Origin: BP-464 sp045805505
Lineage (GTDB): Bacteria > Actinomycetota > Thermoleophilia > Solirubrobacterales > Solirubrobacteraceae
DNA length: 64,000 bases
Assembly (NCBI GenBank): GCA_045805505.1
Contig: JBJMLA010000162.1
Span: 161,516 to 225,515 of the forward strand
Reading direction: 5' to 3'
Of this stretch, positions 45,020 through 55,397 are shown piece by piece; the stretch's first letter is position 1, and each line of letters begins with the position of its first letter. The notes beneath the pieces were generated by a model. It had not been told where the DNA came from, did no database searches, and saw only the letters and a list, made by a program, of their open reading frames with translations. Both the position numbers and the translations under genes were made by a program.

Positions 45020-45999
45020 ACTTTCTCGTCGCGATCCGTCACGACCTTGTCGAGAAGCGCCTGTGGCCGGTGGCCCTGGCGCTCGTGCTGGCGCTGATCG
45101 CCGTACCCCTCCTGCTCGGCCGCTCGGCAGCCGCGCCCACCGCGCCTCTCCCCGATCCCACGGTCACCGCGCCCGCCGTCAAGGGCACGACGCAGGCCCT
45201 CGTCCTGACCAAGCCCGTCGACCGCCGTCCTGTCGGGTCGCCCAAGGACCCGTTCGCCCACGCCAAGGCGCCGAAGGACGACAGCACCGCGGCAACGCCG
45301 GCGATCGGCGCCACGACCGTGGTCCCGGCCGACGACCAGACCACGACGCCGCCCAGCACCAGCGCCACGAGCGGCGGCGCGACCACGGTCACGCCCTCCA
45401 CGGGGGGGCCGGCGACCACCGTGCCGGCACCCACGACCGCGCCCGGCCTCGCCGGCTTCCCCGACAGCCCGGAGGCGCACGCCGCCGGCTACCGCGTCGA
45501 CGTCGACTGGGGTCCGGCCACCGCGCCCAAGAGCCGGCGCGACCTGGTCCGCCTCGGGGCGCTCGACGTCAACGAGGATCCCGCGGTCCTGTTCCTCGGC
45601 GTCCGGCCCGACGGCAAGACGGTGCTGTTCCTGCTGGCCGCCGATACGACCACGGGGACCGGCGACGCCCGCTGCCGGCCCACCGCCGACCTGTGCAGCC
45701 TGCTCGAGCTGCGGGCCGGCGACAGCGAGTTCCTCGACATCGTCACGCCCGACGGCGTGCGCCAGTTCGAGCTGCACGTCGACAAGGTGACCGAGAAGAC
45801 CGCCGCAACGGCCGCCGAGGCCAAGGAGCGGCTGGCCCGGCACTCCAAGGCCGGCGACGAGCTCGTCGACGACGTCATCGCCGGCGGACGCACGTTCGTG
45901 CGGCGCTACGTCTACTCCACCGGCAGCGGCGTCGTGAAGTTCGTGCCGGACGACGCCGCACGGGCCAAGAGCCGCGGCGCGCTCGTAGCTGCCGAATAG
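45016..45999 (+). CDS. Membrane-anchored pilus protein (PilP-like position)
   Basis: 327 residues. One membrane helix (about 18-36) is followed by a DPF motif (VGSPKDPFAH), a long Thr/Ala/Pro-rich disordered linker (about 80-150) and a compact C-terminal domain with a Cys pair (ARCRPTADLCSL). The layout of helix, linker and globular domain and the gene order pilM-N-O-x resemble PilP, but sequence identity to PilP is not evident. Classical PilP binds the outer-membrane secretin PilQ, and no pilQ follows, so in a cell without an outer membrane the domain may contact the cell wall instead. Confidence 0.7.
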   Translation: MNFLVAIRHDLVEKRLWPVALALVLALIAVPLLLGRSAAAPTAPLPDPTVTAPAVKGTTQALVLTKPVDRRPVGSPKDPFAHAKAPKDDSTAATPAIGATTVVPADDQTTTPPSTSATSGGATTVTPSTGGPATTVPAPTTAPGLAGFPDSPEAHAAGYRVDVDWGPATAPKSRRDLVRLGALDVNEDPAVLFLGVRPDGKTVLFLLAADTTTGTGDARCRPTADLCSLLELRAGDSEFLDIVTPDGVRQFELHVDKVTEKTAATAAEAKERLARHSKAGDELVDDVIAGGRTFVRRYVYSTGSGVVKFVPDDAARAKSRGALVAAE

Positions 46000-46002
46000 G
46001 AT
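45997..46002 (+). promoter_or_regulatory. -10 element (TAGGAT) of the aro operon, overlapping the preceding stop codon
   Basis: TAGGAT lies ten bases before the aroC ATG, and its TAG is the stop codon of the PilP-like gene. CAGGGG closer to the ATG can serve as ribosome-binding site. Confidence 0.5.
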
Positions 46003-46012
46003 CAGGGGCCCC

Positions 46013-47163
46013 ATGGCCCTTCGCATGACCACCGCCGGCGAGTCGCACGGCCCCGGCCTGACGTGCGTCGTCGAGGGCCTGCCCGCCGGCCTCGAGCTCG
46101 ACCGCGAGCTGATCGACGGCGACATGGCCCGCCGCCAGCTCGGCCACGGCCGCGGCGGCCGGATGAAGATCGAGCGCGACAGCGCCCAGGTCACCGCCGG
46201 AGTCCGCCACGGCCGCACGCTGGGCGGCCCGGTCGCCCTGCAGGTCGCCAACCGCGACTACGCCAACTGGGAAGACCGGATGAACCCGTGGCCGGTCGAG
46301 GCCGAGATCCCCGAGGTCCACCTCCCGCGCCCCGGCCACGCCGATCTGGTCGGCGTCTGGAAGTACGGCTTCTCCGACGTGCGCAACGTGCTCGAGCGGG
46401 CCAGCGCCCGCGAGACCGCGGCGCGGGTCGCGGGCGGGGCGCTCGCCAAGGGCTTCCTGCGGGCGGTCGGCGTCGAGATCCGCTCGCACGTCACGTCGAT
46501 CGGGCCGATCGCCGTCGAGCGCAGCGCGCCGCCCGCGCTCGAGGACTTCGCCGGCGTCGACGACAACCCGGTCCGTTGCCTCGACGCCGCCGTCTCCAAG
46601 GAGATGGTGGCCCACATCAACGTCCAGCGGAAGGCCAACGAGTCGATCGGCGGCGTGTTCGAGGTCGTCGTCTTCGGCGCGGTCCCCGGGCTCGGGTCCC
46701 ACGTCTCGTGGGAGCAGCGCCTCGACGGTCGCCTGGCCGGCGCCCTGTGCTCGATCCAGGCCGCCAAGGGCGTCGTGTTCGGCGACGGCTTCTACGCCGC
46801 GGCCGGCCCCGGGTCCCAGGCCCACGACGAGATCTTCTACTCCGACGAGCGCGGCTACTACCGCGAGACCAACCACTCCGGCGGCCTCGAGGGCGGGATG
46901 ACGACGGGCGAGCCGCTGTGGGCTCGCGTGGCCATGAAGCCGATCCCGACGCTGACCAAGCCCCTGCGCTCGGTCGACATCTCCACGCGCGAGCCCGCCG
47001 CCGCCCTGCGCGAGCGGACCGACTCGTGCGTCGTGCCCGCCGCCGGCGTCGTGGGGGAGGCCATGGTCGCGCTGGTCATCGCCTCGGCCTACCGCGAGAA
47101 GTTCGGCGGCGACCACATCGACGACGTGATCGCCGCCGTGCGCGCCTACCGGGAGCGCATCGG

Positions 47164-47179
<16 letters not shown>
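46013..47179 (+). CDS. aroC: Chorismate synthase
   Basis: 388 residues, typical of actinobacterial AroC. Signatures are GESHGPG near the N-terminus (9-15), LGHGRGGRM (FMN and phosphate binding, residues about 43-51), and RTDSCVVPAAGVVGEAM in place of the usual RHDPCVxPRA near residue 338. It converts EPSP to chorismate, the last step of the shikimate pathway, using reduced FMN. It heads aroC-aroKB-aroQ-pepQ and overlaps aroKB by 16 bases. Confidence 0.95.
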
Positions 47180-48560
<1,381 letters not shown>

Positions 48561-48564
<4 letters not shown>

Positions 48565-49001
48565 GGAACCGCATCGAGGTCATGCACGGCGTCAACCTCG
48601 ACGCCCTGGGCCGCCGGCCCGCGTCGCACTACGGCGACCTGACGCTGTCGCGCCTCGAGATGCGCATCGGCGAGTTCGCCAAGGAGCTCGACCTCGAGGT
48701 CCGGTTCTTCCAGACCAACCACGAGGGCGCGTTCGTCGAGCACCTGCACCGCCTCGAGGACATCGCCGACGCGCTGATCCTCAATCCCGGGGCCTGGACG
48801 CACTACTCCTGGGCGATCCGCGACGCGCTGGAGGTGGCGGCGCTGCCCGCGGTCGAGGTGCACCTCTCCGATGTCGACAGCCGCGAGGAATGGCGGCGCG
48901 TCTCGGTCATCGGCGAGCTGTGCGTCGCGCGCGTCGCCGGGCAGGGACCGGACGGGTACAAGGAGGCGCTGGCGCGCCTGAAAGCGGAGATGGGGACATG
49001 A
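48561..49001 (+). CDS. aroQ: 3-Dehydroquinate dehydratase, type II
   Basis: 146 residues from GTG 48561. Family marks are VMHGVNLDALGRRP (usually GPNLNLLG), the flexible lid with YG, EGAFVEHLH, NPGAWTHYSWAIRDAL (usually NPGAYTHTS), and VEVHLSDVDSREEWRR with the catalytic-site Arg. It dehydrates 3-dehydroquinate to 3-dehydroshikimate. Position after aroB is conserved in many bacteria. The stop overlaps the pepQ start (ATGA). Confidence 0.93.
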
Positions 49002-50068
49002 GCGAACGCGTCGAGAAGGTCGTTGCCCAGCTGGCCGAGCGCGAGCTCGACGGGCTGCTGGTCACGGGGCTGGTCAACGTCCGCTGGCTGACGGGCTTCA
49101 CGGGCTCGAGCGCCGCGGTCGTCATCGGCCGCGAGGGGCCGCTGCTGCGCTTCCTGACCGACTTCCGCTACCTGTCGCAGTCCGCCGACGAGGTCGACGC
49201 CGCGTTCGAGCGTGAGATCGGCCAGGACCTGCTCGAGCTCGCGGTCGCGCGGCTGCCCGTCGGCAAACTCGGCTTCGACGACGCCGGGATGTCTGTCCGC
49301 GAGCACGCCCGCCTGGTCGAGCTGCTGCCCGACGAGGTCGAGGCGGTCCCCGCCGGCGGCCTGGTCGAGGAGCTGCGCTTCATCAAGGACGCCGGCGAGC
49401 TCGACAAGCTGCGCGCTGCCGCGCGGCTGGCCGACGAGGCGCTCACCGATGTCCTGACCCGCGGGCTGGCCGGGCGCACCGAGCTCGAGGTCGCGACCGA
49501 TCTCGAGTTCACGATGCGCCGGCTGGGCGCCGAGAGCGCGTCGTTCCCGCCGATCGTCGCGGCCGGACCCCACGGAGCGCTGCCGCACGCACATCCGCGC
49601 AAGGAGACCATCCCCGAGAACACGCTCGTGGTCGTCGACTGGGGCGCGATGCTCGACGGCTACGCGTCGGACTGCACGCGGACGTTCGCCACCGGGGAGC
49701 TGGACCCGCGCGACCGCGCCGTCTACGACAAGGTGCTCGAGGCCCAGGAGGCAGCGCTGGAAGCGGTGCGCCCCGGTCCGACCGGCCGTGAGATCGACGC
49801 GGTCGCCCGCGACATCATCGAGGCGGGCGGTCACGCCGAGCACTTCGGCCACGGGCTCGGCCACGGCGTCGGCCTCGAGATCCACGAGGGCCCGCGGCTG
49901 TCCAAGCAGGGTGAGGTCGCGATGCGGCCCGGCATGGTCGTCACGGTCGAGCCCGGCATCTACGTTCCCGGCGCGGTCGGCGTGCGCATCGAGGATCTCG
50001 TCGCCGTCACCGAGGACGGCCGCGAGGTGCTCAACGGGCTGACGAAGGACCTGCAGACGATCGGCTGA
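48998..50068 (+). CDS. pepQ: M24 aminopeptidase (Xaa-Pro dipeptidase type)
   Basis: 356 residues. The N-terminal creatinase-like domain (about 1-125) starts with LDGLLVTGLVNVRWLTGFTGSS. The pita-bread catalytic domain shows all five metal-ligand motifs: VVDWGAMLDGYASDCTRTF (two Asp), HGLGHGVGLEIHE (His), VVTVEPGIY (Glu) and VRIEDLV (Glu). It removes N-terminal residues before proline and is commonly found between aroQ and efp. Here efp is displaced by 5.7 kb. Confidence 0.93.
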   Translation: MSERVEKVVAQLAERELDGLLVTGLVNVRWLTGFTGSSAAVVIGREGPLLRFLTDFRYLSQSADEVDAAFEREIGQDLLELAVARLPVGKLGFDDAGMSVREHARLVELLPDEVEAVPAGGLVEELRFIKDAGELDKLRAAARLADEALTDVLTRGLAGRTELEVATDLEFTMRRLGAESASFPPIVAAGPHGALPHAHPRKETIPENTLVVVDWGAMLDGYASDCTRTFATGELDPRDRAVYDKVLEAQEAALEAVRPGPTGREIDAVARDIIEAGGHAEHFGHGLGHGVGLEIHEGPRLSKQGEVAMRPGMVVTVEPGIYVPGAVGVRIEDLVAVTEDGREVLNGLTKDLQTIG

Positions 50069-50081
50069 CCTGGCGCTTTCA

Positions 50082-50098
50082 GGCCTCAATCTGAGGCT
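50082..50098 (+). terminator. Short hairpin after pepQ
   Basis: GCCTCA and TGAGGC (50083-50088 and 50092-50097) form a 6-bp stem with a 3-base loop in the gap before the GGDEF/HD-GYP gene. There is no T-run, so termination is uncertain. Confidence 0.35.
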
Positions 50099-50119
50099 CC
50101 GCCGGTCGATCAAGCGGGA

Positions 50120-52123
50120 ATGAGGTCTTCGGCCGTACCCCGCACCGTCCGCTGGCTGCTGCTGGCGCTGGCCCTGTGGACGGTGGCCTACGCGGTGCAG
50201 AGCTGGATCCCGTCGCACCCGCTCAACGGCACGATCCTGGGCAAGTACGCCAGCGACGTGGTCCAGTTCCTGGCCGGGCTCGTCTGCGTCTGGCGCGCCG
50301 TGACCTTGCGGGGCCGCGAGCGCACGGCGTGGTCGCTGATCGGCGCCGGCATCATCGTCTGGACGGTCGGTGACTGGTACTGGGCGGCCGTGCTGGTCGA
50401 CATGGACGACATCCCCGTCCCGTCGCTGGCCGACGTCGGCTACCTCGCCTTCGTGCCGCTGACCGTCGCGGGCGTGATCGTGCTGATCCGCGCCCGCGTC
50501 GCGAGCGTCTCGCACACGCTCGCCGTCGACGGTCTGATCGCCGCGCTCGCCGTCGGCGCCGTGAGCTCCGCGCTCGTGGTCCAGGCGGTGCTGGGCATCG
50601 GGGGCTCGACCGCCGAGGTCCTGACCAACCTCGCCTACCCGGTGACCGACATGGGCCTCATGGGCCTGATCGTCGCGGCGATCGCCTGGCGCGGCTGGCG
50701 CCTGAGCCCGACCCTGGGTCTGCTGGCTCTCGGCACCCTGGCCTACTGGGTGACCGACAGCCTCTACCTGATCGGCGTGGCGAACGGCAGCTACGACTAC
50801 CCGAGCCCGTTCGACTTCGGCTGGACCGCCGCCGCCGTGCTCTACGCCGCAGCGGCCTGGATGCCGGTCCCGGCGGCGGCTCCGGTCATCCGCCAGGGCG
50901 GCCTGCGCGAGATCGTCCTGCCGATCGGCTTCGGACTGACCGGCCTGGTCGTCCTCGTGACCGCGGCCTTCACCCCGGTCAACTCGCTGGCCGTCGGCCT
51001 GGCGGCCGGGTCGCTGCTGGCCGTGCTCGCACGGGTGATGATGACCTTCGCCGAGAACGCGGCGATGCTGCGCACCAGCCGCGAGGAGGCGCTGACCGAC
51101 GAGCTCACGGGCCTGGGCAACCGCCGGGCGCTGACGCTCGAGCTCGAGAGCGCGATGCCGACGGCCACCGACGGCGAGCCGCTGGTGCTGGTGCTCTTCG
51201 ATCTCGACGGCTTCAAGCACTACAACGACAACTTCGGCCACCCCGCCGGCGACGACCTGCTCGCCCGCCTGGGTCGCAGCCTGGCCCGGACGCTGGACGG
51301 GCGCGGGACGTCCTACCGCATGGGCGGCGACGAGTTCTGCGCGCTGATCCGGCCCGGCGACGAGGTCGCCCAGCCGGTCATCGAGGCCGCCGCCGCGGCA
51401 CTGTCGGAGCAGGGCGAGGGCTTTCGCATCGGCTGCTCGTACGGCGCGATCGTCATGCCGCGCGAGGCGCAGGACGCCGAGGAGGCGCTGCGCATCGCCG
51501 ACCGCCGCATGTATGACGCCAAGAACGGCGGCCGCGCCTCGGCCGGACGGCAGAGCACCGACGTGCTGCTGCGCGCGATGAGCGAGCGCGACCCTTCCCT
51601 CGGCCATCACACGGCCGACGTCGCCGAGCTCGCGGAGGCCGTCGCGGAGCGGCTCGGCCTCGGCCGCGAGCAGATCGAGCAGATCAGCCAGGCCGCCGCC
51701 CTGCACGACATCGGCAAGGTGGCCATCCCCGACGCGATCCTGCACAAGCCGGGCCCGCTCGACGAGCACGAGTGGGCGTTCATCCGCCGCCACACGCTGA
51801 TCGGCGAGCGGATCATCGACGCGGCGCCGGCCCTCGGTCGCGTGGCGGCGATGGTGCGCTCCAGCCACGAGCGCTTCGACGGCGACGGCTACCCCGACCA
51901 GCTGGCCGGCGGCGACATCCCGCTCGGCTCGCGGATCGTCGCGATCTGCGACGCCTTCGACGCCATGACCACCGACCGCTCCTACCGGGCGGCGATGCCG
52001 GCCGAGGCGGCGCTGCTCGAGCTGCGCAACTGCGCCGGCAGCCAGTTCGATCCGGTCGTCGTCGAGGCCTTCTGCGCCGCCTTCGCTCGACGCACGCAAA
52101 AGCTGGCTAGTCAGGCCCGCTAG
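50120..52123 (+). CDS. Membrane GGDEF plus HD-GYP cyclic di-GMP enzyme
   Basis: 667 residues. Seven to eight membrane helices span residues 10-300, a sensor region with no named family recognised. A GGDEF domain follows (about 325-485) with an intact GGDEF at 402-406 and upstream LFDLDGFKHYNDNFGH, so it should make cyclic di-GMP. The C-terminal HD-GYP domain (about 487-650) has HDIGK (His529, Asp530), HTLIGERI, SSHERFDGDGYP with GYP at 590-592 and CDAFDAMTTDR, so it should hydrolyse cyclic di-GMP. No I-site RxxD is obvious before GGDEF. Both opposing activities look catalytically competent. It lies directly after pepQ, in the place normally held by efp. Confidence 0.93.
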   Translation: MRSSAVPRTVRWLLLALALWTVAYAVQSWIPSHPLNGTILGKYASDVVQFLAGLVCVWRAVTLRGRERTAWSLIGAGIIVWTVGDWYWAAVLVDMDDIPVPSLADVGYLAFVPLTVAGVIVLIRARVASVSHTLAVDGLIAALAVGAVSSALVVQAVLGIGGSTAEVLTNLAYPVTDMGLMGLIVAAIAWRGWRLSPTLGLLALGTLAYWVTDSLYLIGVANGSYDYPSPFDFGWTAAAVLYAAAAWMPVPAAAPVIRQGGLREIVLPIGFGLTGLVVLVTAAFTPVNSLAVGLAAGSLLAVLARVMMTFAENAAMLRTSREEALTDELTGLGNRRALTLELESAMPTATDGEPLVLVLFDLDGFKHYNDNFGHPAGDDLLARLGRSLARTLDGRGTSYRMGGDEFCALIRPGDEVAQPVIEAAAAALSEQGEGFRIGCSYGAIVMPREAQDAEEALRIADRRMYDAKNGGRASAGRQSTDVLLRAMSERDPSLGHHTADVAELAEAVAERLGLGREQIEQISQAAALHDIGKVAIPDAILHKPGPLDEHEWAFIRRHTLIGERIIDAAPALGRVAAMVRSSHERFDGDGYPDQLAGGDIPLGSRIVAICDAFDAMTTDRSYRAAMPAEAALLELRNCAGSQFDPVVVEAFCAAFARRTQKLASQAR

Positions 52124-52174
52124 GCGAATCCAGCCGAAAGTGGGGATGCAGAACCCGGACGAGCTGCCGATGAG

Positions 52175-54604
52175 ATGAGGGGGGAGCGCGTCGAACGCGC
52201 GCCCCGGCGCGTGATGACCCCTTCGCTACTGCACCGATTGCGCTGGACCGCTCCCGAGGACGCGGGACCTCGTGAGACCGCCGCCGTGCTGGCGCGTTCT
52301 TTCGCTTACCTCTACGGGGCCGGAGCGTCGCTGATTCTTCTCACGCTGCTGCTGCCGCACGGCAGCGACCGGTCGGCCTGGCCGATAGTCGTGGTCGCGG
52401 CGGTCGCCTACGCCAACGTCCTCGTCCTGCTCACGCGATTCGACCGGCTGCCGCTGTGGCTGTTTCAGTGGATGCCGCCCGCGGGCTGCGTCCTGGTCAG
52501 CGTGGTGATCGTCGCGGGCGGATCCGACCTCGTCGTCGCCTACGCCGCGATCTACTTCTGGGTCGTCCTGTCGGCCCACTACTTCTTCTCCGCTCGCGTC
52601 GGCGCGCTGAACACGGCGTTCGTCGCGCTGGTCTTCGCCGTGGTCCTCGAACTGGCCCCGGAGATCACCAACCGCGAGATCAAGTGGCTGACCTTGATCG
52701 CCGCGCTCGCGGTCTCCGGCCTGCTGGTCTCGCTCCTGCGCGGCCGCGTCGCGGGTCTGTTCGGACGCCTCGAGGATCATGCCGCGCGCAGCGACGCCCT
52801 GGCGCGGTTCAGCCGCGAGGCGCTCGAGCCCGACGGGCTGGGGCACCTGCCCGCCGCAGCGGCGCGCCTGCTGCACGAGGCCTTCGGCGTCGACTGCGCC
52901 GACGTCCTGCTGCTCGGCCCCGACGGTCAGTCGCTCAACGTCGCGGCCGCCGCCGGGTGGCGGCTCGACATCGTCGGCAACTCCGCGCTGCACGTCGACC
53001 CGTCGTCGCTGACCGGGAGGGCGCTGCTGTCGAGCGAGCCCGTGTTCGCGGACGAGCATCCCGGCCTGACCCGCAGTTCCGACCTGGCCCGGGAAGGCAT
53101 CCGGAGCACGCTGCTGATGCCCCTGCGCGGCCGCGACGAGGCCTACGGGCTGATCGCCGTCCACTCGCGCCTTCCGCGCGCGTTCTCGGCGTCTGACGCC
53201 GCGCAGTTCGAGGCTGTGGCCGGCGTGCTGGCCGGGGCGGTCGATCGCGGTCGCGCCGCCGACCGCCTGCGCCATCAGGCCTACCACGACGACCTGACCG
53301 GCCAGCCCAACCGGCACCTGTTCATGGAGCGGCTCGACGGCGCACTGGGCCGGGCCCGCAAGGAGCGCACGACGCTCGCCGTGCTGTTCCTCGACCTCGA
53401 CAACTTCAAGGTCCTCAACGACAGCCTGGGCCACCAGGCCGGCGACTCGGTGCTCGTGGCGCTGGTGCCACGGCTGCGCAAGGCGCTCTACCTCTCGGAC
53501 ACCATCGCCCGCTTCGGCGGCGACGAGTTCGTGCTGCTCTGCGAGGGCGTGGAGGGCGAGACCGGCGCGATCGACATCGCCGAGCGCATCCACGCCGCGT
53601 TCGAGGAGCCGTTCGCGATAGGCGGCGCGGTCCACCGGCTGACGGTCAGCGTCGGCGTCGCGGTGACCGTCGACGGCGACGGCGAGCCCGAGGCGCTGCT
53701 GCGCGATGCGGACGCCGCCCTGTCGCGCGCCAAGGCCGAGGGCCGTGACCGCACCGCGCTCTATGACTCGGGCATGCACGGTGACGCCATGGCGCGCCTG
53801 CAGATGGAGGGCGCGCTGCACGACGCGCTGGACCTCGGCCAGCTGCGCCTGGTCTACCAGCCGATCGTCGATCTCGCCGACGGCCGCATCGTGGCCTGCG
53901 AGGCGCTGCTGCGGTGGACGCATCCCGTCCTCGGCGACGTGCCGCCGGTCGAGATGATCCCCGTCGCCGAGGAGACCGGCGTGATCGTCCGCATCGGCGA
54001 ATGGGTCATCGAGGAGGCGTGCGCCACCGCCGCGCACTGGCGCCGGCTCGCCGGGGACGCCGCGCCGGGCATCACGGTCAACGTCTCACCGCGCCAGCTC
54101 GTCGCGCCGGCGCTTCCCGGGCACATCGCCGGGGTCCTGCGCGACACCGGCGTCGCGGCGTCCGACGTGGTCATCGAGATCACCGAAAGCACGCTCATCG
54201 AGGAGAACTCGGTGGCCACCGAGCGCCTCTCGCAGCTGCGCAGCCTCGGACTGCGGCTCGCGCTCGACGACTTCGGCACGGGCTACTCGTCGCTGTCCTA
54301 CCTGCGCCGGTTCGCGGTCGACACGGTCAAGATCGACCGCTCGTTCGTGGCCACCATGGATGACGCCGCCGGCGGCGACGCGATCGTCGCCGCCATCCTC
54401 GGACTCGCCGCCGGCCTCGGCTCGCGCGCCGTGGCCGAGGGCATCGAGACCCCGCAGCAGCTCGAGCGGCTGCGCTCGATGGGCTGCCGGCTGGGGCAGG
54501 GCTACCTGTTCGCCCGCCCGCTCTCGGGCGGAGAGATCGAGGCGCTGCTCGGCGCCGGCGGGGTCATTCCCGCCGCCGGCCAGGCGTCCTCGAGCGTCGC
54601 GTAG
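52175..54604 (+). CDS. Membrane GAF-GGDEF-EAL cyclic di-GMP enzyme
   Basis: 809 residues from ATG 52175 (ATG 52214 possible). About five to six membrane helices (40-205) are followed by a GAF domain (about 220-370, with LLLGPDGQSLNVAAAAGW and TLLMPLRGRDEAYGLIAVHS), a GGDEF domain with intact GGDEF at 448-452 and YHDDLTGQPNR, and an EAL domain with EALLRW (Glu576), NVSPRQL, EITEST, LALDDFGTGYSS and KIDRSF. All key metal-binding residues of the EAL domain appear present, so it is likely a phosphodiesterase with a regulatory or active GGDEF. Its 3' end overlaps a convergent gene by 103 bases. Confidence 0.93.
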   Translation: MRGERVERAPRRVMTPSLLHRLRWTAPEDAGPRETAAVLARSFAYLYGAGASLILLTLLLPHGSDRSAWPIVVVAAVAYANVLVLLTRFDRLPLWLFQWMPPAGCVLVSVVIVAGGSDLVVAYAAIYFWVVLSAHYFFSARVGALNTAFVALVFAVVLELAPEITNREIKWLTLIAALAVSGLLVSLLRGRVAGLFGRLEDHAARSDALARFSREALEPDGLGHLPAAAARLLHEAFGVDCADVLLLGPDGQSLNVAAAAGWRLDIVGNSALHVDPSSLTGRALLSSEPVFADEHPGLTRSSDLAREGIRSTLLMPLRGRDEAYGLIAVHSRLPRAFSASDAAQFEAVAGVLAGAVDRGRAADRLRHQAYHDDLTGQPNRHLFMERLDGALGRARKERTTLAVLFLDLDNFKVLNDSLGHQAGDSVLVALVPRLRKALYLSDTIARFGGDEFVLLCEGVEGETGAIDIAERIHAAFEEPFAIGGAVHRLTVSVGVAVTVDGDGEPEALLRDADAALSRAKAEGRDRTALYDSGMHGDAMARLQMEGALHDALDLGQLRLVYQPIVDLADGRIVACEALLRWTHPVLGDVPPVEMIPVAEETGVIVRIGEWVIEEACATAAHWRRLAGDAAPGITVNVSPRQLVAPALPGHIAGVLRDTGVAASDVVIEITESTLIEENSVATERLSQLRSLGLRLALDDFGTGYSSLSYLRRFAVDTVKIDRSFVATMDDAAGGDAIVAAILGLAAGLGSRAVAEGIETPQQLERLRSMGCRLGQGYLFARPLSGGEIEALLGAGGVIPAAGQASSSVA

Positions 54605-54957
54605 GCCTCGATCGTGGTGGCCATGCGGCCGTCGATGCGCCACACCTGGACGAGGTCGTAGCCCGTCACGTCGCCGGTGCCGCGCACGCGCCCGGCGGCG
54701 CGCAGCTCGGCCACGACGACGCCCGGCGCCTCGTGCAGCGCCACGGGTTCGACGCGGAAGTCCTCCAGCGCCTCGTCGAACAGACCGACGACCTCGCGCA
54801 CACCGTCGTGGCCGTGCAGCACGCGCTGCCGGCGGGCGAACCGGTCGCTCATCTGCCAGGTGACCGCCGGGGCCAGGTGCTGGAGCCCGCCCTCGAGGTC
54901 ACGGCGGTTGAAGGCGGCGTAGACGCGCCGGACGAGCTCCCCTTCCTGCACTCCCAT
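54502..54957 (-). CDS. SnoaL-like (NTF2 fold) protein
   Basis: 151 residues from ATG 54957, eight bases after TAGGTT. The start LVRRVYAAFNRRDLEGGLQHLAP and the later strand pattern (VRGTGDVTGYDLVQVWRIDGRM) match the NTF2/SnoaL fold of small enzymes and binding proteins. The last 34 residues extend beyond the usual fold and are antisense to the end of the EAL gene. Function unknown. A second NTF2-like gene lies directly upstream on the same strand. Confidence 0.8.
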   Translation of the reverse strand: MGVQEGELVRRVYAAFNRRDLEGGLQHLAPAVTWQMSDRFARRQRVLHGHDGVREVVGLFDEALEDFRVEPVALHEAPGVVVAELRAAGRVRGTGDVTGYDLVQVWRIDGRMATTIEAYATLEDAWPAAGMTPPAPSSASISPPESGRANR

Positions 54958-54965
54958 GGCCGCCG

Positions 54966-54971
54966 AACCTA
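54966..54971 (-). promoter_or_regulatory. -10 element (TAGGTT) of the SnoaL-like gene, overlapping the preceding stop codon
   Basis: TAGGTT on the minus strand is eight bases before the ATG at 54957. Its TAG is the stop codon of the upstream ester-cyclase-like gene. Confidence 0.5.
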
Positions 54972-55397
54972 CCCGGCGGGCAGCGCCCCCGCCAAGCCGA
55001 GCTGGCCCAGGATCGTCAGCGCGTCGAAGTAGACGCGCTCGCAGACGAGCTCCTCGCCCTCGAACAAGAAGAACGCCGCGCAGCGGCACGTGAACTCCTT
55101 GCCGGTCGGCGGGATCCCGCGCAGCGGTCCGTCGTGCGTCCCCTTCAGCCAGAACTCCGCGATGACACCGTCGTCGGCGTGGTGCAGGGCGATCAGCTCG
55201 TTGCGCTGATCCGGGAACGCGGTGCGCGACTCGTCGAAGTAGGCCTGCACCGCCTCGGCGCCGTCGTGGATCTCACCGGTCGGCACTATCTCGTAGCGCG
55301 GGTGCTCGAACGTCCCGAGCGTCACGTCGAACTCGTGGCGGTTCTCGGACTCCATGTGCTCGCGCACCAGTGCCTCGCGCTGCTCGCGCAGGCTCAT
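54969..55397 (-). CDS. SnoaL/ester cyclase-like protein
   Basis: 142 residues from ATG 55397, overlapping the upstream stop by four bases (ATGA). The sequence MESENRHEFDVTLGTFEHPRYE is split by turns, and GTHDGPLRGIPPTGKEF with a closing ERVYFDALTILGQLG is typical of SnoaL-type ester cyclases that close polyketide rings or act on related substrates. Many homologues are outside polyketide clusters and have unknown substrates. Co-expressed with a monooxygenase-like gene. Confidence 0.85.
   Translation of the reverse strand: MSLREQREALVREHMESENRHEFDVTLGTFEHPRYEIVPTGEIHDGAEAVQAYFDESRTAFPDQRNELIALHHADDGVIAEFWLKGTHDGPLRGIPPTGKEFTCRCAAFFLFEGEELVCERVYFDALTILGQLGLAGALPAG

Noticed and set aside
46063..47163. 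N-terminal extension of the AroK-AroB frame through aroC
   Set aside because: This part is an Arg-rich shadow of aroC. The kinase motif begins only at GTG 47164.
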